64,000 bases of DNA, from contig NZ_JNIE01000003.1 in NCBI RefSeq assembly GCF_000702425.1, positions 62,650 to 126,649 of the forward strand. The letters are read 5' to 3'. The notes below the pieces were generated by a model. That model had not been told where the DNA came from, ran no database searches, and saw only the letters and a program-made list of their open reading frames with translations. The stretch is from Thermocrinis jamiesonii (GTDB lineage Bacteria > Aquificota > Aquificia > Aquificales > Aquificaceae). Within the stretch, counting starts at the first letter, position 1. Each line of letters starts with the position of its first letter. Position numbers and translations under genes: made by a program. Of this stretch, positions 35,937-44,924 are shown piece by piece.

Positions 35937-36404
35937 GGTATAATCTAAGGCAGAAACGTAGGCAAGGAATACTGCAAGCCAAAGGGAAAGTTCGCTCAAC
36001 GGACTTGCGAGTGCAAGAAAAACTAAAGTTAAAAACTCAATTACAGTCTTTGCCTTTCCTAAGTAAGACGCTGGCATGGAGTAGCCTCTTTCCACAGAAA
36101 GGCTCCTCAAAAAGGATATGTATAGCTCTCTTATGAGCAAAAGCACAAAGGCGTATGGAGAAACTTTCTGAAGGTATAAGTAAGCAGAAAAACAAGATAG
36201 AACAAAAACCTTATCCACAAAAGGGTCAAGCAAAATACCAAGCTTGCTAACTTCTTTCTTTCTTCTGGCAATATCCCCATCCAGCCAATCGCTTAATGCT
36301 CCTATCACAATGCTGATCAAAGTTAACACGTTGTGCTGATTTAGGATCAAATAGACCACTGGGAAGGTAAGGAAAAGTCTAAACAAGGTTATGTAGTTAG
36401 CCAT
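35916..36404 (-). CDS. pgsA: CDP-alcohol phosphatidyltransferase (PgsA-like)
   Basis: 162 residues from the ATG at 36404; a longer form from 36473 would add a poorly conserved leader that runs up toward the groES promoter. The diagnostic motif is DWLDGDIARRKKEVSKLGILLDP..D, with four Asp binding metal and CDP-lipid, and several membrane helices surround it. Most likely makes phosphatidylglycerophosphate from CDP-diacylglycerol. It is somewhat short for PgsA (about 180). Confidence 0.85.
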   Translation of the reverse strand: MANYITLFRLFLTFPVVYLILNQHNVLTLISIVIGALSDWLDGDIARRKKEVSKLGILLDPFVDKVFVLSCFSAYLYLQKVSPYAFVLLLIRELYISFLRSLSVERGYSMPASYLGKAKTVIEFLTLVFLALASPLSELSLWLAVFLAYVSALDYTSKFLRL

Positions 36405-36497
36405 AATCAAGTTAAAAGTATAATGCTTTTTAAAGGCTATGCGTATATGTAGCATAAAATATGAGTTATTCATACTAAACTTTTTCTATAAAACCTC

Positions 36498-36526
36498 TTG
36501 ACAAAGAGAACGGATGCTAATATAAT
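36498..36526 (+). promoter_or_regulatory. Consensus sigma-70 promoter of groES-groEL
   Basis: TTGACA, 17-nt spacer, TATAAT: a perfect match to the housekeeping consensus, about 35 bp before the groES ATG. No CIRCE inverted repeat is visible around it, so HrcA control is not indicated. Confidence 0.85.
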
Positions 36527-36560
36527 ATTCCTTAGAAAATTCCGGACGGAGGTGGTAGGT

Positions 36561-36854
36561 ATGGCTAAACTGAGACCCTTATACGACAAAATAGTAGTTA
36601 AACGTCAAGAAGAACAAGAACAAAGAACTGCCTCTGGGATAATAATCCCAGACACCGCCAAAGAAAAACCTCAAATTGGTGAAGTGGTGGCGGTGGGAGA
36701 AGGCAAACTTTTGAACAACGGTCAAATAGTCTCCCCAAAAGTAAAGGTGGGAGACAAGATAATCTTTAACAAGTATGCAGGTACGGAAGTAGAGTTGGAT
36801 GGAGAAAAATACTTAATCATGTCTGAGGACGAAGTCCTCGCCATTATTGAATAA
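36561..36854 (+). CDS. groES: Co-chaperonin GroES
   Basis: 97 residues from the ATG at 36561 preceded by GGAGGTGG; an upstream in-frame start at 36498 lies in the promoter and is rejected. [35 protein letters not shown] includes the mobile loop that binds GroEL, and the roof and barrel strands follow. groEL begins 24 bp later. Confidence 0.97.
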   Translation: MAKLRPLYDKIVVKRQEEQEQRTASGIIIPDTAKEKPQIGEVVAVGEGKLLNNGQIVSPKVKVGDKIIFNKYAGTEVELDGEKYLIMSEDEVLAIIE

Positions 36855-36878
36855 AAAAAACTTTAAGGAGGTGAAACC

Positions 36879-38519
36879 ATGGCAGCAAAGAAGGTTGTTT
36901 ATGGAGAGGAGGCAAGAGCTAAACTAAAGGCTGGAGTTGATAAGCTTGCCAATGCAGTGAAAGTCACCCTTGGACCTAAGGGGAGAGAAGTTATCATAGA
37001 GAAAAAGTGGGGAAGCCCCTTAGTAACCAAAGACGGTGTAACAGTAGCCAAAGAAATAGAGTTGAAAGATCCATATGAAAATATGGGTGCTCAGCTTGTA
37101 AAGGAAGTCGCCTCCAAAACCGCTGATGTGGCAGGAGACGGAACAACCACCGCTACTGTTTTGGCACAGGCAATATTTACAGAAGGTCTAAAAGCCATAG
37201 CCTCTGGAGCAAATCCAATGGACCTAAAGAGGGGTATAGACAAAGCGGTGGAGGTAGTAATTGAAGAAATAAAGAAGATGTCTATACCTGTATCCGGTAG
37301 GAAAGAGATAGAACAGGTAGCAACTGTATCTGCCAACAACGATCCTACCATAGGTAAGATCATAGCGGATGCTATGGAAGCAGTAGGGAAGGAAGGGGTC
37401 ATAACTGTAGAGGAGTCTAAGACAGCGGAAACAACCTTAGAAACAGTCCAAGGAATGCAATTTGACAGAGGTTATCTCTCTCCATACTTTATAACCAACC
37501 CAGATAAAATGGAAGTGGTCTTAGAAGAACCTTACATACTTATCTACGAAAAGAAGATCTCCAATGTAAAGGACTTACTGCCTATCCTTGAGCAAGTAGT
37601 AAGGGCTGGAAAACCATTGCTTGTCATAGCGGAAGATGTGGAAGCAGAAGCCTTAGCTACCTTAGTGGTAAACCACATCAAAGGAGTAATAAGGGCATGC
37701 GCAGTCAAAGCTCCAGGTTTTGGACAAAGAAGGAAGGACTACTTGCAAGATATAGCCATACTCACTGGTGGAACTGCCATAACTGAAGAGCTTGGTATTA
37801 AGCTTGAAAGCGTAACTCTTGATATGCTCGGAAGGGCAGACAAAGTGGTAGTGGATAAGGACAATACTACCATAATAGGTGGTAAAGGTTCCAAAGAAGC
37901 CATCAATGCCAGAATAGAACAGATAAGAAAGCAGATAGTGGAAACCACATCGGACTACGATAGGGAAAAGCTTCAAGAAAGATTGGCTAAATTGGCTGGT
38001 GGTGTTGCAATAATAAGGGTAGGTGCTGCTACAGAGGCAGAAATGAAGGAAAAGAAGGCAAGAGTTGAGGACGCAGTCCATGCTACAAAGGCAGCAGTAG
38101 AAGAAGGAATAGTTCCGGGTGGTGGTGTAGCTCTGGTGAGAGGCTCAGAAGCCTTGGAAAACCTCAAGTTGGACAATCCAGATCAACAGATAGGTGTGGA
38201 TATTGTCAAAAAGGCTTGCAGAGTTCCTCTCAGGCAGATAGCAATGAATGCTGGTTTTGAGGGATACGTCGTATTGGAAAAGGTGCTTGCGTTGGGTAAA
38301 GAAAAGGGTAAGAACTACGGATTTGACGCAGCAGCTGGAGAATACAAAGATATGGTGGAAGCAGGAATTATAGACCCAACAAAGGTGGTAAGAACCGCTC
38401 TTATGAACGCCGCATCTGCCGCAAGCGTTATGCTAACTGCAGAAGCTTTGATTGCGGAAATCCCAGAGGATAAGAAGGAAAAAGTGCCCGCTTCCTCCGA
38501 AATGCCGGAGCTTGACTGA
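36879..38519 (+). CDS. groEL: Chaperonin GroEL
   Basis: 546 residues. [24 protein letters not shown] and [10 protein letters not shown] are the ATP-site and hinge signatures. The usual GGM-rich tail is missing: the protein ends ASSEMPELD. It folds client proteins with GroES in the cytoplasm. Strong AAGGAGGTG before the ATG, and an intrinsic terminator follows directly. Confidence 0.97.
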   Translation: MAAKKVVYGEEARAKLKAGVDKLANAVKVTLGPKGREVIIEKKWGSPLVTKDGVTVAKEIELKDPYENMGAQLVKEVASKTADVAGDGTTTATVLAQAIFTEGLKAIASGANPMDLKRGIDKAVEVVIEEIKKMSIPVSGRKEIEQVATVSANNDPTIGKIIADAMEAVGKEGVITVEESKTAETTLETVQGMQFDRGYLSPYFITNPDKMEVVLEEPYILIYEKKISNVKDLLPILEQVVRAGKPLLVIAEDVEAEALATLVVNHIKGVIRACAVKAPGFGQRRKDYLQDIAILTGGTAITEELGIKLESVTLDMLGRADKVVVDKDNTTIIGGKGSKEAINARIEQIRKQIVETTSDYDREKLQERLAKLAGGVAIIRVGAATEAEMKEKKARVEDAVHATKAAVEEGIVPGGGVALVRGSEALENLKLDNPDQQIGVDIVKKACRVPLRQIAMNAGFEGYVVLEKVLALGKEKGKNYGFDAAAGEYKDMVEAGIIDPTKVVRTALMNAASAASVMLTAEALIAEIPEDKKEKVPASSEMPELD

Positions 38520-38526
38520 AAAAATC

Positions 38527-38556
38527 GGGCCCTTTACGGGGCCCTTTTTATTTTTT
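38527..38556 (+). terminator. Intrinsic terminator of groESL
   Basis: GGGCCC, six-base loop, GGGCCC, then a T-rich run. The loop contains the stop codon of the convergent FliJ-MotE gene. Confidence 0.88.
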
Positions 38557-39352
38557 CTTTTTTGTTTGCCATTATTTGAGATACTTCTGCAGCCTTCTTA
38601 GGATCCATGGCAGAAAGTATGTCTGCAGCTTGTCTTTCCCTTAATCTGAGAAGGATCTCTGCTGCTAAATTAGGATCCATGTTGTTCATTATGGCTCCTG
38701 CTTCGTCAGTATCCACTTTGTTGAATATAGCTACCAACTTTTGAAAATCTGAAGGAACCTCTTCCTTTTTTGGTTCAGCTTGCCTTAACTCTTCCAGTTT
38801 CTTTCTTTCCTCTTCCAGTTTTCTTAGCTTTTCCTCCAACTTCTTGGAAACGATCTGTAGTTCTTTATCTACACTGCTTTCCTTTCTTTCTTTTAGCTTT
38901 TTTTGAATTGCGCTTTGTGCACTTGCGAGGACTGGAACTAAAATCAGAAGGACCAAAAACTTTTTTATTAGATAGAAGAAGTTTAATCTGAGCATTTCAG
39001 ATAAGTTTTCCTTCCGCCTAAGTTCATGCTCTAACCTAAGCTTTACCGCCTCCACCCCTTTTATTTCTTTGTATACCGACCTTAACTTTTCCTGTTTGGA
39101 AGTTCTTTTTTGTTTGAGAACAGCCAGTTTATGTTCTAAATCTTTCTTTTTAGCCAACAGGATCCTAAACTCTGTAAGCTTTTCAAAGGAAAAATCATCT
39201 TTTATACTCTGGTTTAACTCATCCATTTTTGTTTCAATGGCTTTTATCTCGCTTTCAACCGCACGGATCTGCCTTTCAATTTCCTCTATTTCCTTTGCAT
39301 TAACCTTTTTCTCCCACTCTTTAACTTTCAGAACGTTTTTAATCCACCGCAT
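38534..39352 (-). CDS. FliJ-like/MotE-like fused flagellar protein
   Basis: 272 residues. Residues 1-118 are a charged coiled coil starting MRWIKNVLKVKEWEKKVNAKEIE, as in the export chaperone FliJ. At Met120 a hydrophobic stretch (125-146, LIKKFLVLLILVPVLASAQ) looks like a signal anchor; then a Lys/Glu helix and a C-terminal domain (about 200-265) with IMNNMDPNLAAEILLRLRERQAADIL, the MgtE-N/FliG-middle fold found in MotE. In other genomes these are two adjacent genes. GAAGGA lies ahead of Met120, so a separate MotE-like protein could also be made. The start overlaps hpt by 14 bp. Confidence 0.7.
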   Translation of the reverse strand: MRWIKNVLKVKEWEKKVNAKEIEEIERQIRAVESEIKAIETKMDELNQSIKDDFSFEKLTEFRILLAKKKDLEHKLAVLKQKRTSKQEKLRSVYKEIKGVEAVKLRLEHELRRKENLSEMLRLNFFYLIKKFLVLLILVPVLASAQSAIQKKLKERKESSVDKELQIVSKKLEEKLRKLEEERKKLEELRQAEPKKEEVPSDFQKLVAIFNKVDTDEAGAIMNNMDPNLAAEILLRLRERQAADILSAMDPKKAAEVSQIMANKKEKIKRAP

Positions 39353-39863
39353 AAATACCCCTCAAACTTCTCCCCTCTTCGTCCCAATCCAGACCATAGC
39401 CCACAAAAAATTTGTTCGGAACCTCAAAACCTACATAATCAACCTTTACATCTACCTTCCTTCTTTCCTTTTTATCCAAAAGCACGCACACTTTAAGCAC
39501 CGATGGACCCTTCCTCTGTATAAACTCAATAACCTCCTTTAAGGTATGGCCCGTATCCAGTATGTCATCCACTAACAATACCTTTTCTCCTCGTATATCC
39601 ATAGTAATATCCTGAACTATCCTCACACTCCCGGAGGATTCCTGCGAAGAACCGTAGCTTGATACCCACATGAAATCCACCTTTACGGGAACAGAAAACT
39701 CCCTTATGAGGTCTGCGGTAAATACGAAAGAACCTTTCAGCAAAGATACTACGGTAAAGTTTTTTCCCATATCCCTTTCTATTTCCTTTGCTAAAGCTCT
39801 TACCCTCTCCTTTATTTTTTCTTCCGGTATAACCAAATGGATGGGCTTTCCTTTTATTTGCAT
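39339..39863 (-). CDS. hpt: Hypoxanthine-guanine phosphoribosyltransferase
   Basis: 174 residues. The PRPP-binding motif VLLVDDILDTGHTL and the SLLKGSFVFTADLIRE and MWVSSYGSSQ loops are intact. It salvages hypoxanthine/guanine to IMP/GMP. Only 21 bp separate its ATG from that of divergent recN. No Shine-Dalgarno is visible, so the mRNA may be leaderless. Confidence 0.93.
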   Translation of the reverse strand: MQIKGKPIHLVIPEEKIKERVRALAKEIERDMGKNFTVVSLLKGSFVFTADLIREFSVPVKVDFMWVSSYGSSQESSGSVRIVQDITMDIRGEKVLLVDDILDTGHTLKEVIEFIQRKGPSVLKVCVLLDKKERRKVDVKVDYVGFEVPNKFFVGYGLDWDEEGRSLRGIYAVD

Positions 39864-39884
39864 GGGTTTAATTTTATCACTTTG

Positions 39885-41414
39885 ATGTTGCTCAGGCTTA
39901 GTATAGAGAAGTTTTTTCTTATTGAAGGTCAGGAACTAAATTTTGACAGAGGTCTTAATGTGATAACTGGAGAAACGGGCACAGGCAAGTCTATGACGGT
40001 ATCCACCCTCCTGTTCCTTTTAGGACAGCAGGGAGATTATCCGGAAGGAACTGCGGTGGAGTTGGAGCTACTTATAGACGGGGAAGAATATGTGCTAAGG
40101 CGGGAGATAAAAAACGGCAGAAGCAGGTTCTATCTGAACGGAATAGGAAGCACACAAAAGGTGGTCAAAGACATACTACTTAAAACGTTGATCTTTCAGG
40201 GACAGAATGACAGGCTAAGGATCCTAAGAAGGGACTTTCAAAGGGACGTCTTTGACGAAACAGTTGGATGCTATTACACAAGGAAGAAGTTTGAAGATCT
40301 TTACCGTCGGTTGGAGGAAGTAAGCAAAGAGATAGAGCATATCCTGAGCTTGGAAAAGGAAAGGGAAGTAAGGATTAGGGTAATAGAGGAAGAGCTAAAA
40401 GACATTGAAAAGATAGGATGGTCTGAAGAGGACTATGTTGATGCTTGCCGGACTGTGGAAAGATACGCAGAAGCGGAAAAGAAAAACGAGCTATGCTCAA
40501 AAGGTGTGTATCACATAGACAACTCTTTGATTCCATCAATTAAAAGCCTTGCAAAACTGCTTGGTGAGCTTGGATTAGAGCAGGAAAGATTAAGCGTCCT
40601 TAGAATGCAAGAGGAACTCTTTAACATAAGAAGACGTCTTTCAGACCTATACGAAAACTGGGATGTGGAACACATAAACCAACTTAACGAGAAGATATTC
40701 TTGGTACAGAGGCTGGAAAAAAGATACAGCAGAAAATACGGAGAGGTTCTCGAAATGGCCCAAAAGCTAAAGGAGGAGTTGGAAAGGCTAAGAAGGATTG
40801 AAACAAACTTAGAGAGCTTGCAAAGTCTAAGGAAGAGCTTAGAACAAGAACTGAGGGCTTTAGGAAAGGAGCTAAGCATCAAAAGAAAGCAGGGAAAGGA
40901 AAAGTTCGTTAATTTGGTATTGGAAAACTTAAAAGATCTGGGGTTAGAGGAGGCATTTTTTGACGTGGTTTTTGAAGAGCAGGAAGGAAGGTTTGGCTTT
41001 GAGGATGTAAAGTTTGTGTTTTCTTCTTACGGTGGAGAGCTTAAGGACTTAGGGCAGGTAGCCTCCGGCGGTGAAATATCAAGAATAGCCTTAAGCCTTT
41101 TTTTGCTGTCACCTGTGAAGGGAACCTATCTGCTGGATGAGATAGACGTGGGGGTAAGCGGAGAGACCTCTCTGAAAGTGGCTAAGTTCTTGAAAAGGTT
41201 GTCTTCTAAAATGCAAGTGATTGCAATAACGCACTCGCCTGCCTTAGCTTCCGCTGCAGACAAACACTTCAAAACTTACAGAATAAAAGGTAAGGTGTTT
41301 ATAAAAGAACTAAAGGAGGACAGGATAGAGGAGATTGCAAGGTTGATGGGTATTGTGAATAATCAAACTATAAAAGGTGCTATGGATCTTATCAGAGAGG
41401 TTAGCAATGTTTGA
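39885..41414 (+). CDS. recN: DNA repair protein RecN
   Basis: 509 residues from the ATG at 39885. SMC-like: Walker A GETGTGKSM near the N-terminus, FQGQNDRLRIL, two long coiled-coil arms (about 130-320), the ABC signature ASGGEISRIALSL and Walker B TYLLDEIDVGVSG. RecN tethers DNA ends during double-strand-break repair. It is somewhat shorter than the usual 550. The stop overlaps the next start. Confidence 0.92.
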   Translation: MLLRLSIEKFFLIEGQELNFDRGLNVITGETGTGKSMTVSTLLFLLGQQGDYPEGTAVELELLIDGEEYVLRREIKNGRSRFYLNGIGSTQKVVKDILLKTLIFQGQNDRLRILRRDFQRDVFDETVGCYYTRKKFEDLYRRLEEVSKEIEHILSLEKEREVRIRVIEEELKDIEKIGWSEEDYVDACRTVERYAEAEKKNELCSKGVYHIDNSLIPSIKSLAKLLGELGLEQERLSVLRMQEELFNIRRRLSDLYENWDVEHINQLNEKIFLVQRLEKRYSRKYGEVLEMAQKLKEELERLRRIETNLESLQSLRKSLEQELRALGKELSIKRKQGKEKFVNLVLENLKDLGLEEAFFDVVFEEQEGRFGFEDVKFVFSSYGGELKDLGQVASGGEISRIALSLFLLSPVKGTYLLDEIDVGVSGETSLKVAKFLKRLSSKMQVIAITHSPALASAADKHFKTYRIKGKVFIKELKEDRIEEIARLMGIVNNQTIKGAMDLIREVSNV

Positions 41415-42081
41415 GGATGTTCTTTTGGCAAAAGAAAAGGTAGGAACCTTTGTAAAGAGGCGCCTGGAGGAGTTTAAAAACCTTGGAACTTTTGGAAAAA
41501 CCACCTTTGACTTTAGGCCCTTTTTGGATGTGAAGTATGAAGCGGACATTTTCTCTGAGCTTTGCTTTTGCATACTTACAGCCAACTCTTCTGCCACTAT
41601 CGGCATAAAGGCTCAGAAAGAAATAGGCATTGAAGGGTTCAAGAGTATGAGCGTGGAGGAAATAACCTATGTTCTTTCTTCTTTGGGACACCGTTTTGCA
41701 CAGCAGAGGGCAGAAAGAATAGTAAAAGCAAGGGATAACTTTCACAAAACCTTAGAGCTTCTCAAAGCTGGCGGAGAACCCTCTACCCTTAGAGACCTTC
41801 TAAGCGATACTTGTTCAAAGTACAAGGTGGAAGGATTTGGAATGAAAGAAGCATCCCACTTTTTGAGAAACATAGGATACGATAATATATCTATCGTGGA
41901 TAGGCATATATTCAGGTTTTTGAAAGAAAAAGGGCTAATTCCGGATTACAAAACCATGACGAGGAAAATATACCTTCAGGCGGAGGAAGCCTTGAAAGGC
42001 ATAGCGGAAAAGTTGGGCCTTAGCTTAGCAGAGCTTGACCTTTACGTATTCTATTTAAAAACAGGAAAGGTGTTGAAGTAA
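41407..42081 (+). CDS. 8-oxoguanine DNA glycosylase/lyase, Ogg2 type
   Basis: 224 residues from the ATG at 41407. Helix-hairpin-helix core KVEGFGMKEASHFLRNIGY contains the catalytic Lys, and SIVDRHIFRFL supplies the catalytic Asp. The domain layout with FCILTANSSA matches the Ogg2 family known mainly from archaea and some thermophilic bacteria. It removes 8-oxoguanine and cuts the backbone. It sits right behind recN, forming a small repair operon, and ends TAATG into plsY. Confidence 0.88.
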   Translation: MFEDVLLAKEKVGTFVKRRLEEFKNLGTFGKTTFDFRPFLDVKYEADIFSELCFCILTANSSATIGIKAQKEIGIEGFKSMSVEEITYVLSSLGHRFAQQRAERIVKARDNFHKTLELLKAGGEPSTLRDLLSDTCSKYKVEGFGMKEASHFLRNIGYDNISIVDRHIFRFLKEKGLIPDYKTMTRKIYLQAEEALKGIAEKLGLSLAELDLYVFYLKTGKVLK

Positions 42082-42662
42082 TGGATAATATACTGCTTAT
42101 ACTATTTGCCTACCTGCTTGGTTCTGTTCTCTTTGGAGAACTGCTTGCAAAGAGCAAGGGTATAGACCTTAGGTCTGTGGGCAGTGGAAACGTAGGTGCT
42201 ACGAACGTAAGTAGAGCCTTAGGGAAAAAGTATGGTGTGCTTGTGTTCTTTCTTGACTTTTCTAAAGGACTATTCCCGGTAGTGCTATCAAGGATTTACT
42301 TTGGAGATGAAAGCTGGACTACAGTCTTTGTAGGCATAGCTGCCTTTTTGGGACACCTTTATCCCTTCTTTCACAACTTCAGGGGAGGCAAAGGTGTTGC
42401 CACTGCCTTTGGTGTGTTGGTGGGTGTTTCACCAACCATAGCCATTCTCTCCTTTTTAGTGTGGCTTTTGATTTTCAAATTAAAAGGCTATGTTTCCTTA
42501 GCTTCCTTAGGTGCTTCCCTTTTTGCCCTTGTCCTTTCAATTTTTACGCTTTCTCAAAAACTCATCCTTATGTTTCTTTTTATCACACTTTTGATAATTT
42601 ACAGACACAAAGACAACATAAGAAGACTTTTAGAAGGGACCGAGCTTGGCTTTAAGCGATGA
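42081..42662 (+). CDS. plsY: Glycerol-3-phosphate acyltransferase PlsY
   Basis: 193 residues with five predicted membrane helices. The three conserved loops are visible: SVGSGNVGATNVSRALGKK, FFHNFRGGKGVATAFG and YRHKDNIRRLLEGTE. It transfers an acyl group from acyl-phosphate to glycerol-3-phosphate, the first step of phospholipid synthesis. TAATG coupling with the gene before. Confidence 0.95.
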   Translation: MDNILLILFAYLLGSVLFGELLAKSKGIDLRSVGSGNVGATNVSRALGKKYGVLVFFLDFSKGLFPVVLSRIYFGDESWTTVFVGIAAFLGHLYPFFHNFRGGKGVATAFGVLVGVSPTIAILSFLVWLLIFKLKGYVSLASLGASLFALVLSIFTLSQKLILMFLFITLLIIYRHKDNIRRLLEGTELGFKR

Positions 42663-44095
42663 AGTTTGTTCTTCTGTTTAACATTGCCCTTTTGATCTTT
42701 CGCATCCTATACGTCCTTTATTATCCGATGGACCTTACACCGGAAGAAGCTCAGTATTGGGACTGGTCAAGACATTTGGACCTTAGCTATTATTCCAAAC
42801 CTCCTATGGTAGCATACCTAAACTATTTTAGCTCCTCTATCTTAGGACACACCGAATTGGCGGTTAGAATCGTTCCCATCCTTCTCTCTTTTGCCCTTAC
42901 CCTTTTTACCTATTTTTTTGCCAAAAGACTTTTTGACGAGAGGGTGGGAATAATATCCGCCACCCTTCCGCAGATGTCTGTTGGCTTTTCCATAAACTCC
43001 ATTCTGATGACTACCGACGCACCTTTTATATTCTTTTGGGCTCTTAGTTTGATAGTCCTTTGGTTCTCCGTTGAATATGGAAAAACTATCCATTGGATTT
43101 TACTTGGTATCCTTTCGGGATTTGCCTTTTTAAGCAAATACACCGCAGTTTTTCTACTTCCTTTGGGAATTTTTTATACTTTTCTTTACAGAAAAGAGCT
43201 ATTCAAAGAAAAAAAACCTTACCTTAGTATTGCTATTGCCTTTTTGATGAGCCTGCCTGTTTTGTATTGGAATTACAAACACGAGTTTGTATCGCTTAAG
43301 CACGTTTCTACGCTGGCAACCAAAGGTGCTTCAACTATTAACCCAAACCATCTTTTGGAATTTTGGGGAGGTCAGATTCTCTTGGTTTCAGTAATACCTT
43401 TCTTTTTTATCCTGAAAGGTTGGCTTTTTGGATGGAAGGAAAAGGCTTTGGTTTTTTTGACAGTATTCTCTTTGCCTGTGTTTGTGTTTTTTCTGATTAT
43501 GGCCTTTGTAAAGCGTGTGGAGGCAAACTGGCCCGGCTTTGCCTACTTTTCCGGTTTTCTGATAGCCAGCTATTATCTTTCCAAAAGTAGGCTTTTATAT
43601 CCTACATACCTTTTTAGCTTTTGTCTTTTTATATTACTGCACTTTAGCCCCATTCTTGACAAAATAGGATTTAGCAAACTTGTACCACCACAGAAAGATC
43701 CGGTAAAGATAGGCATAGGCTGGGAAGCCTTGGGTAAAGAGGTTAGCAAACTTTACAGAGGGGATGAAATAGTCCTAAGTCCCTTTTATCAGATCTCTGC
43801 AGAGCTTGCCTTTTACGTAAAGGGAAATCCAAGAACTTACTGCATAAACTTGGGAAGGCGCATGAATCAATACGACCTTTGGCGTGATGGAATGAGGGAG
43901 TACGTAGGAAAGGATGGCATATACGTTAGCTATTTTCCCATTGACCAAAGGGTGCTAAAGGGTTTTGACGGTATAATAGATTACAGGGTTTTTCCCGTAT
44001 ATTGGAGAGGGAAGAAAATAAGGGAGTTCCACATATACAAGTTGAAAAGCTATAACGGTAACATAGAGGAGGAGGACATGTTTCAGAGCTATTAG
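42659..44095 (+). CDS. GT39/ArnT-like membrane glycosyltransferase
   Basis: 478 residues, about 10-12 membrane helices and a small soluble C-terminal part. The first periplasmic loop LTPEEAQYWDWSRHLDLSYYSKPPMVAY has the Asp/Glu and KPP pattern of PMT_2 (family 39) enzymes, which use polyprenyl-phosphate sugars to modify lipid A or proteins. Acceptor unknown. It overlaps plsY by 4 bp. Its last codons contain a GGAGGAGG that seems to be the ribosome site of the next gene. Confidence 0.83.
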   Translation: MKFVLLFNIALLIFRILYVLYYPMDLTPEEAQYWDWSRHLDLSYYSKPPMVAYLNYFSSSILGHTELAVRIVPILLSFALTLFTYFFAKRLFDERVGIISATLPQMSVGFSINSILMTTDAPFIFFWALSLIVLWFSVEYGKTIHWILLGILSGFAFLSKYTAVFLLPLGIFYTFLYRKELFKEKKPYLSIAIAFLMSLPVLYWNYKHEFVSLKHVSTLATKGASTINPNHLLEFWGGQILLVSVIPFFFILKGWLFGWKEKALVFLTVFSLPVFVFFLIMAFVKRVEANWPGFAYFSGFLIASYYLSKSRLLYPTYLFSFCLFILLHFSPILDKIGFSKLVPPQKDPVKIGIGWEALGKEVSKLYRGDEIVLSPFYQISAELAFYVKGNPRTYCINLGRRMNQYDLWRDGMREYVGKDGIYVSYFPIDQRVLKGFDGIIDYRVFPVYWRGKKIREFHIYKLKSYNGNIEEEDMFQSY

Positions 44096-44924
44096 ATTTT
44101 TAATCTCTCTTTATATTTTCGGCTTTTTTTATTACCACCTTACTCCTATCTCGTATTTTCATCACATAAGCTATTCCATTTACAGGCCTGTGCCTTCACC
44201 TTACGAAAAGCCATGCAGGGTAGTTTTTGGAGTGAAAAGTGCGCTGGATGGAGGAGTGGGTCAGCCCCTTCGGTTGGAAAAGTTTTTGGAAGAAAGAGCC
44301 TTAGCATACTCTGTAGGTCATGCTATCAACTACTCAAAACGTATAAGACAAGGAAAAGTTCCTGATGGATACGGATACGCAGAGATTGGGATGTTTAAAC
44401 TACTTCTTTACTTTCTTTTTGAATACGCTCCTAAGAAACTTATTTTTGCAGTGCCCCAAGACTACTACGGATTATTGGAACCAAAGGAATGCAAGCCCAT
44501 ACTTTCGGACTTACCTGTGCTTATTTCCACACCCATAGGTGAGTTTCCAAGCTATTCCTTTATCTTGGGAAGGAGGTGGAACCTTGCCTATCCAAGCTGT
44601 GAAAGGATGATGAGCTATGTTCCTGTAATAGACGGAGAAGTAAATTTTATAGTCTATAGTCCTCCCAATCTCTATCCGCCTGCAAACGTTAGCCTTTCGG
44701 AAGCAACCTTAAGTGTAAGAACTAATCGTAAGAAAACTTTGATAGAGGTTTACAAAGACGGTAAGCTATGGAGAGTTTACGATCAGCCTTTTTTGACGAT
44801 CCACCTAAGGGAAAAGGGCAACTACGAGCTAAGGATTTACTACTATAAGACTAAGATCTTTAATCTGTATTTTGGACTGAGGTTTGGATCATGCACTTCT
44901 GGTATAACCATTCAGGCTATGTAA
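44091..44924 (+). CDS. Unknown membrane-anchored protein; start in doubt
   Basis: The frame is open from about 44067, yet the first usual start codon is the GTG at 44190. Between them the frame encodes a convincing signal-anchor (IRFLISLYIFGFFYYHLTP). A perfect GGAGGAGGAC-ATG at 44071-44080 is in the wrong frame by one base (it reads MFQSY-stop, the end of the preceding gene). Either translation starts at AUU 44091, or a one-base indel or +1 shift exists. The remaining 244 residues (four Cys, beta-rich C-terminus) match no family I know. Convergent with recG, 13-bp overlap. Confidence 0.55.
   Translation: MRFLISLYIFGFFYYHLTPISYFHHISYSIYRPVPSPYEKPCRVVFGVKSALDGGVGQPLRLEKFLEERALAYSVGHAINYSKRIRQGKVPDGYGYAEIGMFKLLLYFLFEYAPKKLIFAVPQDYYGLLEPKECKPILSDLPVLISTPIGEFPSYSFILGRRWNLAYPSCERMMSYVPVIDGEVNFIVYSPPNLYPPANVSLSEATLSVRTNRKKTLIEVYKDGKLWRVYDQPFLTIHLREKGNYELRIYYYKTKIFNLYFGLRFGSCTSGITIQAM

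Noticed and set aside
36498-36560. N-terminal extension of groES
   Set aside because: It covers the consensus promoter, and the ATG at 36561 has GGAGGTGG before it.
36879-38519. Antisense frames over groEL up to 139 codons
   Set aside because: They mirror the conserved chaperonin gene and have no ribosome site or recognisable product.
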